A stretch of DNA of 64,000 nt from CAWGHZ01 sp963775315 (GTDB lineage Bacteria; Pseudomonadota; Alphaproteobacteria; MPNO01; DASWLB01): positions 1,612,001-1,676,000 of the forward strand of contig CAVZIN010000007.1 in the NCBI GenBank assembly GCA_963775315.1, written 5' to 3'. This document shows, in pieces, positions 34,179 to 43,022 of this stretch (position 1 is the stretch's first letter; each line of letters begins with the position of its first letter). A model generated the notes under the pieces. It worked only from the letters and a program-made list of their open reading frames with translations. It was not told the origin of the DNA and did no database searches. A program made the position numbers and the translations under genes.

Positions 34179-34982
34179 CTACCCCACCGGGCCCTGGTGG
34201 CCGGTGTTGACGACGAAGAACTCGCCGCTTTCCACGAAGTCGCGCACCAGCGACACCCAGCGCAGCGCGGCAGAGATGGGAAGCTCGTGCGCGGCGTTGT
34301 AGACGACCACGCGGTAGCAGGTCTTGATGCGGTCCTGGTAGGGGCGGAGCGCGACCGACGGGATCAGCCGGTCGTCGCCGGCCTCCAGCACCAGCGTGGG
34401 CGCCGCGAGCTCCGGCAGCCGCTCCAGCAGCGTCGCGTTCCCATCCGCGGGCCGGACGCGCGCTATGTTCAACTGGGCGTTCTTGCGAATGCGCGCGCGC
34501 TCATCCTCGGTGGGCGGCGCGGTCCAAGCAGGCGTCGGGCCGTATAGCCGCGCCTCCAGCTCCTCGGGGCTCGGCGGCGGCCCAGCCGGCGCGTGGGCCG
34601 GCGCGAAGGCCGCCGGCGCCGACAGGACCAGCGATGACACCAGCTCGGGATGCTCGACCGCGATCCAGCAGCCGATGGCGCCGCCCGCCGATTGCGCGAC
34701 GATGTGCGCCGGTCCGCCGACAAGCTTCCAGACAAACGCGGCCATCGCCTCGGCCAACTCCTTCACCGTCTCGAACCGGCTAAGGGGTGCGCCATCATAG
34801 CCCGGCCGCGACGGCACCAGCACGCGGTGGTTCTCGGCCAGCATCTCGACGAAGCGCGCGCCCTTGGGCGGCGCGCCGCCCGCACCGTGCAGGAACACGA
34901 TGGGTTCGCCCTCGCCCGCGTCGCGGTAGGGGATGGCGACGCCCTCGATCTCGACCGTCTTTTCCGTCAGCCCGGCGCTCAT
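34179..34982 (-). CDS. Alpha/beta hydrolase
   Basis: A 267-residue alpha/beta hydrolase. The oxyanion motif VFLHGAGGAPP is at about residue 28, the nucleophile elbow is VAQSAGGAIG (Ser in QSAGG), the acid is likely the Asp of LEAGDDRLIP and the histidine is in NAAHELPIS. The start at 34982 overlaps the stop of the LLM gene (ATGA), so the two are coupled. It may open a lactone or ester formed by the oxidoreductase, which is a known pairing in Baeyer-Villiger-like and monooxygenase pathways; that is inference. Confidence 0.87.
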   Translation of the reverse strand: MSAGLTEKTVEIEGVAIPYRDAGEGEPIVFLHGAGGAPPKGARFVEMLAENHRVLVPSRPGYDGAPLSRFETVKELAEAMAAFVWKLVGGPAHIVAQSAGGAIGCWIAVEHPELVSSLVLSAPAAFAPAHAPAGPPPSPEELEARLYGPTPAWTAPPTEDERARIRKNAQLNIARVRPADGNATLLERLPELAAPTLVLEAGDDRLIPSVALRPYQDRIKTCYRVVVYNAAHELPISAALRWVSLVRDFVESGEFFVVNTGHQGPVG

Positions 34983-36094
34983 AGGTCGCGCACCAACGGC
35001 ATCACTTCCTTCGCGAACAGCTCGATCGCGCGGCGCTTCTGGTCGGGCGGCCCGGCACGGTCGAAGATCAGGTTCAGCACGCCGCAGCCGATCTCCTCGC
35101 GCAGCCGCTTCACCTGCTTCGCCACCGTCGCCGGCCCGCCGCACATGATGACGCCGTTCTCGATGGCGCCCTCCAGCGTCTGGTTACGCTCGGCGGCAAG
35201 GTTCTGGAACCGCTTGGTCAGGTTCGCGTCGCGCTGGCGGAAAAAGCCCGCCGAGACGACCAGCCGGTTGGCGTCGGCCATTCCGCCCGCCGCGGCATGC
35301 CCCTCGATGATCGGGCGGGTGTTGGCGAAGGCCTTCTCGTCGGTATCGGCCACGTGCACCGGAAGCTGGTAGACGATCTGCTCGGGTTTCGGCTCCCACC
35401 CGAGCTCCTTCGCCTTGTCGCGATAGAACTGCGCGGCGCCGCGGGCGAGCCCGAGGTTGGTGAAGGCGAGGCCGAGTCCGGTGCGGTGGCGCGCCGCGAA
35501 CTCGCCCGAATCCTGGCTCGAGCCCGAGATGAAGATCGGCGGCTCCGGCTGCTGGATCGGGCGCGGCCAGATCGAGACGTTGCGGTAGCGGAAGAACTCG
35601 CCCTCCCACCCGAACGGCCGCGTGTCGGTCCAGGCGCGGTGGATCAGCTCCCACGCCTCCTCGAAGCGGCCGCGCAATTCGGCGGGGTTCACGTTGTAGA
35701 CGAGATATTCGTACGGCGCGCCGCGCAGCAGGCCGGCGATCAGCCGCCCGCCCGACAGCGTGTCGATCATCGCGAACTCCTCGGCGACGCGCACCGGATT
35801 ACCGGTCAGCGGGATCAGCGCCCCGAGGATGGCGATCTTCGCCCGCTTGACCCGCTGCGTGAAGGCCGAGGCGATGACGCTGACGTTCGAGACCAGGCTA
35901 ATCGGCGAGTAGTGGTGCTCGGCGCAGGCGATCCAGTCGAAGCCGAGCTCGTCCTCCCACTCGACCTCGTCCAGCGTGCGGCTCGCCGCCGCCAGGGCCT
36001 GCTCGGGTTCGCAGAGTTCGTTCGGCACCGGCCAGTTGGGCGTCGGCCGACGCACCTGCCCGTAGGGCATCCCGTTGAACACCGAAAACAGCAT
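34979..36094 (-). CDS. LLM-class flavin-dependent oxidoreductase
   Basis: A 371-residue bacterial luciferase-like monooxygenase barrel. Family features are the N-terminal MLFSVFNGMPYGQ, FDWIACAEHHYSP (about 55-68) with the conserved EHH, NPVRVAEEFAMIDTLSGGRL (about 98-117) and the segment PPIFISGSSQDSGEFAA. The ATG at 36094 is the first with family sequence; the ribosome site is weak. Such enzymes use reduced FMN and oxygen, for example to oxidise or desulfonate small molecules, or F420; here FMN type is likely. The flavin reductase is not nearby. Forms an operon with the downstream hydrolase. Confidence 0.87.
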   Translation of the reverse strand: MLFSVFNGMPYGQVRRPTPNWPVPNELCEPEQALAAASRTLDEVEWEDELGFDWIACAEHHYSPISLVSNVSVIASAFTQRVKRAKIAILGALIPLTGNPVRVAEEFAMIDTLSGGRLIAGLLRGAPYEYLVYNVNPAELRGRFEEAWELIHRAWTDTRPFGWEGEFFRYRNVSIWPRPIQQPEPPIFISGSSQDSGEFAARHRTGLGLAFTNLGLARGAAQFYRDKAKELGWEPKPEQIVYQLPVHVADTDEKAFANTRPIIEGHAAAGGMADANRLVVSAGFFRQRDANLTKRFQNLAAERNQTLEGAIENGVIMCGGPATVAKQVKRLREEIGCGVLNLIFDRAGPPDQKRRAIELFAKEVMPLVRDL

Positions 36095-36292
36095 GGAAAG
36101 TCCGCTCGCCTGGTTCGTCCCACCCGATCCCACGAAGCCACAGCGTTGCGCCCCGTGCAAGCCCGATCGCGCGGTTCAGCGCGAGGGGCAAAGCAATTCT
36201 CGTTTGCTTCACCGGGCCCGAGCCGTATCCTGTTGCGAGGGATTCGCGGCCGCCCCGTTCGGGGCGGCATCCCCTTGGGGCGGGAGTGAAGG

Positions 36293-37550
36293 ATGGCGCG
36301 TCAGGGCTCGCTGGCGACCCGGGACTGGATGGTGACAGGCCTCGTCAGCTATCCGCACATGTTCAGCCACATCTACTTCCTGGTCCTTCCGCCCCTGTTC
36401 CCGGTGCTGAAGGCGCAGTTCGGCGTGAGCTACGCCGAGCTCGGCGCGCTGATGACCGCGTTCGGCATCTTCTCCGGCGTCTGCCAGACGCCGATCGGCT
36501 TCGTCGTCGACCGGATCGGCGCGCGCCCGGTGCTGATCGGCGGCATCCTGCTCGAATTCGAGCGCGGTGCTGGCGATGGGGTTCGCCGACGCCTACTGGC
36601 AGCTCCTGGTGCTCTACAGCCTGGCCGGGCTCGGCAACTGCGTGTTCCATCCTGCCGACTATGCGATCCTTGCCGCCCAGGTCGACAAGTCCCGCCTCGG
36701 CCGCGCCATCGGCATCCACTCCTTCATGGGCAATTTCGGCTGGGCGATCACGCCGGTGTTCATGATCACGGTCGCGAACCTGTGGGGCTGGCGGCCCGCC
36801 TTCATCATAATCGGCGCGCTCGGCCTCGCCGCGGTGCCGGTGCTCCTGTGGCAGCGCAGCAAGGTCGCCAACGACGTGGACCTCGACCGCCGTCCCGCCT
36901 CCGAGCCGGCCGGCGCCGCGAAAAAGGCGCGCGGCCCGTCGACGCGCGAGGGGCTGGCCTTCCTGCTGTCCGGGCCGATCATGATGTGCTTCGCCTTCTA
37001 CGTGCTGCAGGGGGTCGGGTTCGGCGGGCTGCGCACATTTTTCGTCGCCGCCGCCGGGGCGGCGCACGCCGTGCCGCTGACGGTCGCCAACACCGCCCTC
37101 TCCGCCATGATGATGGGCAGCGCCATCGGCATCCTCGCCGGCGGCTGGATCGCCGACCGGATGGGGGCGCGGATTTCGATCGTGATCGGAAGCCTGGCCA
37201 TCGCCGGCGGGCTGGTGGCGCTGGTCGGTGTCGTCGCCATGCCCGCCGCGGTGCTGATCGGCGCCATGGCGGTCGCGGGCTTCACCCAGGGCGTCTACAA
37301 CCCGATCCGCGACCTCACCGTCCGGTCGGTCACGCCGAACGGCGATCTCGGCAAGGTGATGGGATTCGTTTCGTCCGGCATGAACCTCGCCGGCGGAATC
37401 ATGCCGCTGGTGTTCGGCTGGATCATGGACCAGGGCGATCCGAAGCTGATCTTCTGGACCGCCGCGCTTTTCGTCATCGCCGCCATGTTCACCTTCACCG
37501 GCGTGAAGGGACGGCTCTCGACGGCCTCGCGCGCCGCCGCCTCGGCCTAG
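36293..37550 (+). pseudogene. MFS transporter with one-base frameshift
   Basis: The coding sequence starts at ATG 36293 and runs in one frame to about 36556 (88 codons, ending in VLIGGILLE), then continues in the next frame from 36558 as SSAVLAMGFADAYWQLLV to the stop at 37550. Removing one T at 36557/36558 (in GAATTC) restores an uninterrupted 418-residue protein that aligns without gaps in this region with the paralogue at 37558. The protein has about twelve hydrophobic helices and the MFS loop VDRIGARPV. The break may be a genuine mutation, a sequencing error or an unlikely programmed shift. The carrier would import an organic acid for the catabolic block. Confidence 0.85.
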
Positions 37551-37557
37551 CGCTTAG

Positions 37558-38757
37558 ATGGCGACGGTTCTCGCGGGACGGCGCGACGTCCGCGTCGTCG
37601 GGCTGGTGGGCACGGCCCACGGGCTGTCGCACATCTACTACATGGCGCTGCCGCCGCTGTTCCCGATCCTGAAGGACCAGCTTCACGTCAGCTACACCGA
37701 GCTCGGCCTTTTGATGACCGTCTTCAACGTGACGGCGGGGGTCGGCCAGACGCCGGTGGGATTCCTGGTCGACCGGGTGGGCAGCCGCGCCGTGCTGGCC
37801 TTCGGGCTGATCCTGCAGGCGGCGGCGATCGGCGCCATCGGCATCGCGCCGGGCTACGATTTCGTGCTCGGCTGCGTGTTCCTCGCGGGCCTCGCCCACA
37901 CGGTCTATCACCCGGCCGACTACGCGATCATGTCGTCGACGGTGGACAAGGCGCGGCTGGGGCGCGCCTTCTCGATCCATTCCTTCATGGGCAATCTCGG
38001 CTCGGCCGTCTCGCCCGCCATCATGGTGGCGGCAACGGCGTTCTGGGGCTGGCGCGCGGCCTTCCTGCTGGTGGGTGCCGTGGGGCTGGTGATGGCCTTC
38101 ACCCTGATCAGCCAGGGAGCCGTTCTCGGCAACTCGCACGAGACGCGCAAGAAGAAGAAGGAGCGCGTCGGCGCGCGCGAAAGCCTGGCGCTGCTCGCCT
38201 CGACGCCGATCATGCTGGCCTTCCTGTTCTACGTGATCGTGGTCGCCGGAACGAACGGCATCCGCACCTTCGCCGTGTCGGCGCTGGTCGACATCCAGTC
38301 GATGCAGCTCGCCACCGCCAACGCCGCGCTCACCGGCTTCATGCTGGCAACGGCGGGCGGCATGCTGATCGGCGGCTATGTCGCCGACCGTCTGGGACCG
38401 CGCATCATGACCGGCGTCGTCTCGCTGGTCTCGTGCGCCGTCCTCTACATGCTGATCGCGTCGGTGTCGCTGCCGGTCCTCGGTGTGGTGGTCGTGCTGG
38501 CGGCAGCGGGCCTGCTGCGCGGGGGGTTGCAGGCGACGCGCGACCTGCTGGTCTATTCCGTCACGCCGGAGGGCCAGCACGGCAAAGTATTCGCCTTCGT
38601 CTCGTCGGGCGCCAACATCGGCGGGGCGATCGTGCCGCTGGCGTTCGGCTGGGCGATGGATGCGGGCGATCCCCGCCTCGTCTTCTGGATCTCGGCCGCG
38701 ACCACGATCCTCGCCCTGTTCACCTTCGCCGGCATGAAGCGCGCCGCCACACGCTGA
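37558..38757 (+). CDS. MFS transporter
   Basis: A 399-residue major facilitator protein with about twelve membrane helices. It keeps the first-half loop GFLVDRVGSRAVLAFG (about 60-75), a matching second-half loop GGYVADRLGPRIMTG, and the family's HPADYAIMSSTVDKARLGRAFSIH segment. It lies seven bases after its broken paralogue, so the pair arose by tandem duplication and this copy could cover for the lost one. Its stop abuts the stop of the TadG-like gene with no bases between (TGATCA). Confidence 0.9.
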   Translation: MATVLAGRRDVRVVGLVGTAHGLSHIYYMALPPLFPILKDQLHVSYTELGLLMTVFNVTAGVGQTPVGFLVDRVGSRAVLAFGLILQAAAIGAIGIAPGYDFVLGCVFLAGLAHTVYHPADYAIMSSTVDKARLGRAFSIHSFMGNLGSAVSPAIMVAATAFWGWRAAFLLVGAVGLVMAFTLISQGAVLGNSHETRKKKKERVGARESLALLASTPIMLAFLFYVIVVAGTNGIRTFAVSALVDIQSMQLATANAALTGFMLATAGGMLIGGYVADRLGPRIMTGVVSLVSCAVLYMLIASVSLPVLGVVVVLAAAGLLRGGLQATRDLLVYSVTPEGQHGKVFAFVSSGANIGGAIVPLAFGWAMDAGDPRLVFWISAATTILALFTFAGMKRAATR

Positions 38758-40215
38758 TCACCGCGATACGCGGAGCTGCGACAGGTTGTTGCCGATCTCC
38801 TGGAAGGCGGACGACAGATCCGCCGCCGTCGGCGCATAGTGGTAGTAGGGCGCGCCGGGGCCCGAGGCGATCTCCTGCATCAGCGCCTGCTGGTCCGTGC
38901 CGGCGTTCCCGAACTGGATCGTGTAGAGATAGATTCCGGCATTCTTGACGTTGATGGCGAGCTGGCGCAGCCGGTCGTTCATCGCCGGCTGGGCGGCGAG
39001 GCAGAGGCCGAACGTCGCCTTGTAGCCGTCGCCCGAGGCGCCGCAATTCTCGCCGTCGGTCATCAGAACGATGGCCTTGGTGCGCGGCAGGTTGGGATCG
39101 TCGGTGCTCGCCTCGTCGAACGGCGCCGACGCGTCGAGCACGCGCCAGCCCCAGCCCAGCCCCTGCGGGATGTTCGTGCCGCCGTCGGGACGGGTGAGCT
39201 GGTTGATCGCGTTGAGGACCGCGGTCTTCGTGCTCTGCAGCTTGGTGATGCCGATGGTGAGGCAGGCCGTGCACTCCTGCCCGCCGACGGCCCCGGAGCA
39301 GCGCGTGTAGTAGGAACTGGTCGGCTCGCCCTCCGGCCCGATCGGCTGCCATGCCGGCCACGAGCCGCGCGACGACGTCACGACGCCGAGTGCGGTATCG
39401 GCATCGTCGTTCGCGACGCCGTCGTTCAGAAAGCGCGAGTAGACGCAGCCCTTCCAGCTCGAGGCGGGCGCGTTCAGGAGCGGCACCGGCGAGTTGTTGG
39501 CGTACCACACGGTCGATTGGGCCGAGTGGGTCAGCGGATTGGTGAAGCTCGGCACGCTTTGGGTCGTGGTCAGGGACGAATTGTAGGTGGTGCCGTCGTA
39601 GGTGACGTTCACCTTCGAGTTGAACGGCACGATGCCGACCTTGAGCTGGGCGGAGGCGTCGTTGTTGCCGAACAGGATGTTGGTGAGCTCGGTCGCGGCA
39701 TTGCGCGCCGCCTGGATCTTGGTCTGGCCGCTGACGTAGTCGTTCATCGAGCCGGACATGTCCATCACCAGCACAATGTCGAGCGCGTTCTGCTGGCGCG
39801 TGACTTCCGTCGCGCTCGAAACGGTGAGGTGCTGGAAGCCGAGCACCCGCATGAACGTCGTGTCGATCGTCGCGCTCGCGGTCAGCGACACCTTCTGGTC
39901 GGCCTCGTCGATTGTGGCGACCGGTCCGACCACGTTCGCGCCGAGGTAGCCCGGCGGGAAGTTCGCGTTGAAGAATTGCTGGATGTCGGCGTCGCGCGTC
40001 GGCGCGTTGAACGCCTTGCCGCCGGCGAGACCGGCCGCGTCGAGCGCCTCGGAAAGCTTCGCCTTGACGAGGTAGCCGCGCGCCGCGTCGGTTGCGAGCC
40101 CGACGAACCCGACGAACGAGATGATCCCGACGCCGACGAGCACCGCGACCGAGCCGCGCCGGTCGCGAGCGAACCGCGCCACACTGGCGCGCAGTTTCGA
40201 CCCGATGCGTTGCAT
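38758..40215 (-). CDS. TadG-like pilus-associated protein with von Willebrand A domain
   Basis: A 485-residue protein with an N-terminal TadE/TadG-like membrane segment after a basic RDRRGSVAVLVGVGIISFVGF (about 17-38), a coiled exported region, and a von Willebrand A domain with the metal-site DMSGSMNDY (D152, S154, S156) and a second TDGENCGASG. It resembles TadG-like minor pilins of Flp/tight-adherence systems and, with the vWA domain, could sense contact or bind metal and surfaces. No other tad or flp gene is in the window. The gene is convergent with the MFS gene and upstream of it is a 113-base spacer. Confidence 0.85.
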   Translation of the reverse strand: MQRIGSKLRASVARFARDRRGSVAVLVGVGIISFVGFVGLATDAARGYLVKAKLSEALDAAGLAGGKAFNAPTRDADIQQFFNANFPPGYLGANVVGPVATIDEADQKVSLTASATIDTTFMRVLGFQHLTVSSATEVTRQQNALDIVLVMDMSGSMNDYVSGQTKIQAARNAATELTNILFGNNDASAQLKVGIVPFNSKVNVTYDGTTYNSSLTTTQSVPSFTNPLTHSAQSTVWYANNSPVPLLNAPASSWKGCVYSRFLNDGVANDDADTALGVVTSSRGSWPAWQPIGPEGEPTSSYYTRCSGAVGGQECTACLTIGITKLQSTKTAVLNAINQLTRPDGGTNIPQGLGWGWRVLDASAPFDEASTDDPNLPRTKAIVLMTDGENCGASGDGYKATFGLCLAAQPAMNDRLRQLAINVKNAGIYLYTIQFGNAGTDQQALMQEIASGPGAPYYHYAPTAADLSSAFQEIGNNLSQLRVSR

Positions 40216-40328
40216 GACCCTTCCCCGTGCTGCGATGGGGGAAGGCTAGCCCCGCGCCGTAAAGCAAAAATTAAGGAGTGCCTTGCGTTTACCGACAATA
40301 TCGAACGAAATCAGATGCAATTGCCCGT

Positions 40329-41432
40329 TCAACCCGGCAGGACGAGGCAGTGCTCGGTCGGAAAGCTGAGCGTCACCTTGTCGCCGCGGGCAAGCGCCTG
40401 GGACGGGTGGAGCTGCACCCGGATGCGCTCGTCGCCGATGCGCACCACGCAGTCCAGCATGTTGCCGAGATAGACGAGCGCGTCGACCTCGCCCGCCGCG
40501 GCGTTGCCCGACGGGCCGTTGGCGCCCACGGTGAGCGCCACGTTCTCGGGCCGGACCGCGATGGTGACGCTGTCGCCCTGGCGCGCGTCGCCCGACACGC
40601 GGCAGGCGAACGTCCCGATCGGCGTCTCGACCTGGGCAACGCGCCCTTCGGCGACGCCGCCGCCTACCGCGATGCGCGCCTTCAGGAAGTTCGACTTGCC
40701 GATGAAGTCGGCGACGAACGTGCCGCCGGGCTCGCCGTAGATCGCCGAGGGTGGACCCTCCTGCACGATCAACCCGTCCTTCATCACGGCGATGGTGTCG
40801 GACATGGTCAGCGCCTCGATCTGCTCGTGGGTGACAAACAGGGTGGTGACGTTGAGGCGCTTGACCAGCTCGCGCAGCTCGAGGCGCATCTCCTCGCGCA
40901 GCTTCGCGTCGAGGTTCGACAGCGGCTCGTCGAGCAGCAGCACGCGCGGCTCGGCCACCAGCGCGCGGGCGAGCGCGAGGCGCTGCTGCTGGCCGCCCGA
41001 CAGGAACGGCGCCGGCCGGTCCTCGAGCCCGGCGAGCTGGACGAGGGCGAGCGCGTTCAGCACCTTCTCGCGCATCTCGGCCTTCGACGGCTTCGGCTTC
41101 CGGTAGCGCAGCGGGAAGGCCACGTTGTCGAACACGGTCATGTGCGGCCAGATCGCGTAGGACTGGAAGACCATGCCGATATTGCGGTTGTTGGGCGCGA
41201 CCCAGACACCGGCCTGCGGGTCGCACACCAGCTCGTCGCCGATCCAGATCTGGCCGGAATCCGGCCGTTCGAGCCCCGCCACGCAGCGCAGCGTCGTCGT
41301 CTTGCCGCAGCCCGAAGGGCCGAGCAGCGTGTAGAACTGCCCCTGCCCCACATCGAGCGAAACGCCGCGCACCGCCTGGTGCTCGGTCTCCGCCGACCGG
41401 TAGGTCATCTTCAAATTGGTGATCCGGATCAC
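40329..41432 (-). CDS. Orphan ABC transporter ATPase (PotA/FbpC-like)
   Basis: A 367-residue ATPase of the importer group that serves polyamines, iron(III) or sugars. It starts at GTG 41432 behind GGGAGGCG. Walker A GPSGCGKTT, Q-loop VFQSYAIWPHMTVFDNV, LSGGQQQRLALARAL, Walker B VLLLDEPLSNLDAK and FVTHEQIEAL are all intact, followed by a C-terminal TOBE-like regulatory region (about 240-365) with IAVRPENVAL. The WPHMTVF form of the Q-loop is common in the FbpC and PotA types. No binding protein or permease gene is adjacent, so its partners lie elsewhere. Confidence 0.88.
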   Translation of the reverse strand: MIRITNLKMTYRSAETEHQAVRGVSLDVGQGQFYTLLGPSGCGKTTTLRCVAGLERPDSGQIWIGDELVCDPQAGVWVAPNNRNIGMVFQSYAIWPHMTVFDNVAFPLRYRKPKPSKAEMREKVLNALALVQLAGLEDRPAPFLSGGQQQRLALARALVAEPRVLLLDEPLSNLDAKLREEMRLELRELVKRLNVTTLFVTHEQIEALTMSDTIAVMKDGLIVQEGPPSAIYGEPGGTFVADFIGKSNFLKARIAVGGGVAEGRVAQVETPIGTFACRVSGDARQGDSVTIAVRPENVALTVGANGPSGNAAAGEVDALVYLGNMLDCVVRIGDERIRVQLHPSQALARGDKVTLSFPTEHCLVLPG

Positions 41433-41540
41433 GTGTCGCCTCCCGTTCGTTTGCGGCGCGCCCGGTCGTTCCGGCCGTTTGCGCGTGCGCGACAGGCAGT
41501 ATAGCAGCTTCGCGGCCGCACCGCCCGTCCTCGCATGACC

Positions 41541-41942
41541 CTAGCCTTGCCCGGCTAGGTCGTGGAACTCATAATGGTTGATGCGGAGCCGTATGGAAGC
41601 GAGGGCGACGGCGGCGAGGAAGTTTCGCGCGAGCTTGTCATAGCGCGTGGCGATGCGCCGGAAGTGCTTGAGCCGGTTGAAGAAGCGTTCGACGAGGTTG
41701 CGCTGGCGGTAAATCTGGCGGTCAACGACACGGCGGACCCGGACGTTGCTCTGCGACGGGATGTGGGCGAAGGCGCCAGCGGCTTCGATGAGCGCGATAA
41801 TGGTGGCCGCGAAGTAGCCGCGGTCGGCAACGACGTGACGAGCGAGCGCCAGTCCCTCGACCAGGGCCGGGAAGGTGGTCTTGTCCGAGGCCTGGCCGGG
41901 GGTGAGCAGCAGGCGCACAGGCAGGCCGTGACGATCCACCAC
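41541..41942 (-). CDS. IS5-family transposase, C-terminal part (orfB)
   Basis: 133 residues holding the catalytic half of a DDE transposase: ARHVVADRGYFAATIIALI (second Asp) and RNLVERFFNRLKHFRRIATRYDKLA (the Glu and the YxxxR-like pattern of IS5). The frame continues upstream in the -1 frame through IGRSRGGLTTKIHVVV to a run of A and G at 41998-42007, where a ribosomal slip would join it to orfA. The C-terminal codons and the stop come from DNA outside the element. Confidence 0.85.
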   Translation of the reverse strand: MVDRHGLPVRLLLTPGQASDKTTFPALVEGLALARHVVADRGYFAATIIALIEAAGAFAHIPSQSNVRVRRVVDRQIYRQRNLVERFFNRLKHFRRIATRYDKLARNFLAAVALASIRLRINHYEFHDLAGQG

Positions 41943-42396
41943 GACGTGGATTTTGGTGGTCAGTCCTCCACGAGAACGGCCGATGGCGTGATCCGCGCCC
42001 CCTTTTTACCGCCGGCCGCGTGCTGGTGGGCGCGCACGATCGAGGAGTCGATCAGATGAAGCGACGTGGGCGAGCCGGCCTTCAAAGCCTCGAACACCTT
42101 GAGCCACACCCCTGCTTTGGCCCAGCGGTTGAAGCGATTGTAGACCGTGGTGTACGGGCCGTACCGTTCCGGCAGGTCACGCCACGGCGCGCCTGTGCGC
42201 AGGATGTGGAAGATCCCGTTCACCACACGCCGGTCGTCCACCCGCGGCACGCCGCGCGGCTTGTTCGGCAGCAGCGGCTGGATGATCGTCCATTCCGCAT
42301 CGGTCAAATCGAAGCGCGCCATCTTCAAGCTCCCACCGTTTGGAAGCTTGAATCACACCCCGCCCATAAAAAGAATCCCCTTTATGGGTACATGAC
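41559..42396 (-). mobile_element. IS5-family (IS427-like) insertion sequence
   Basis: The 838-base element carries two overlapping transposase frames and is flanked by CTAG at 41555-41558 and 42397-42400, the expected four-base target duplication of this group. The left terminal repeat starts GTCGTGGAACTCATAATGG and the right (read inward) starts GTCATGTACCCATAAAGGGG, an imperfect match. The right CTAG contains the stop codon of the SnoaL-like gene at 42397, which therefore remains intact. The transposase reading frame leaves the element and stops at 41541. Confidence 0.85.
41960..42328 (-). CDS. IS5-family transposase, N-terminal part (orfA)
   Basis: 122 residues with DLTDAEWTIIQPLLPNKPRG, the DDRRVVNGIFHILRTGAPWRDLPERYGPYTTVYNRFNRWAKAGVW region split over the domain, and SLHLIDSSIVRAHQHAAGG, containing the first catalytic Asp. 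The run AAAAAGGGGG (plus-strand 41998-42007) near the end of the frame is a likely -1 slippery site that yields the full OrfAB transposase. Confidence 0.88.
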   Translation of the reverse strand: MKMARFDLTDAEWTIIQPLLPNKPRGVPRVDDRRVVNGIFHILRTGAPWRDLPERYGPYTTVYNRFNRWAKAGVWLKVFEALKAGSPTSLHLIDSSIVRAHQHAAGGKKGARITPSAVLVED

Positions 42397-43017
42397 CTAG
42401 CCGCCGGCCAGCCAGCGCTGCCCTTCTTCGCGGACCGCGCGCTCCCTGTCGGTGCCGGCGACGACGATCCACTCGTTCGTCCTGCGCCCCTGCTTGCGGC
42501 CGCGCTGGCGCATCAGCGCGATGCCGTTGGTCTCGGCGTCGAATTCCACGCCGTCATACCAGCCGGCGGGCGCCGTGCCGGGCACCGCCGGATCGATGCG
42601 ATCGGTCGTGTAGAACGCGACCCACTTCCAGATGCGCCACGCACCGTCGCGCTTCTCCATCTGGTCGTGGAACAGCATCTGCATCGCGACGTCGTTCAGA
42701 TAGCCCGCCGTGCGGTCGCGCATGTAGTAGGTGACGTCGGATTCGAGGATCGTGCGGTCGCCGTTCAGCGCGATGCGCTGGTTGCCGAAGATGTGCGAGG
42801 CGGAGAAGTCTCGGTTCGGGTTGAGCATGCGCTTCGACCCCTCGACGAACCCCGCCGCCGGCCCGTTGTACCAGGCAAGGCAGGCGGTCGCGTCGGGATG
42901 GAAGCAGGAGGAGAGAAGCGCCCAGTCCGCATGGTCGCGTGCATGAGCCCAGTCGGCCCGGACGCGTCGGATCTGCTGACGGTCGAGCTCGTCCGCCGCG
43001 CGCGGATCGCCCGCCAT
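42397..43017 (-). CDS. SnoaL/NTF2-like protein, copy 1
   Basis: A 206-residue protein of the nuclear-transport-factor-2 fold, to which SnoaL cyclases, dehydratases and ring-hydroxylating-dioxygenase small subunits belong. Segments RADWAHARDHADWALLSSCFHPDA and GNQRIALNGDRTILESDVTYYMRD are the family's helix and strands, then GAWRIWKWVAFYTTDRIDP. The ATG at 43017 lies five bases after the stop of copy 2. The IS element inserted exactly at its TAG stop, without changing the protein. Function and active site cannot be read; catalytic use as an isomerase is possible. Confidence 0.8.
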   Translation of the reverse strand: MAGDPRAADELDRQQIRRVRADWAHARDHADWALLSSCFHPDATACLAWYNGPAAGFVEGSKRMLNPNRDFSASHIFGNQRIALNGDRTILESDVTYYMRDRTAGYLNDVAMQMLFHDQMEKRDGAWRIWKWVAFYTTDRIDPAVPGTAPAGWYDGVEFDAETNGIALMRQRGRKQGRRTNEWIVVAGTDRERAVREEGQRWLAGG

Positions 43018-43022
43018 CGTAG

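Noticed and set aside
38758..40215. A Tad/Flp pilus locus
   Set aside because: Only one TadG-like gene is present; no tadA, tadB, tadC, flp or cpa genes are nearby.
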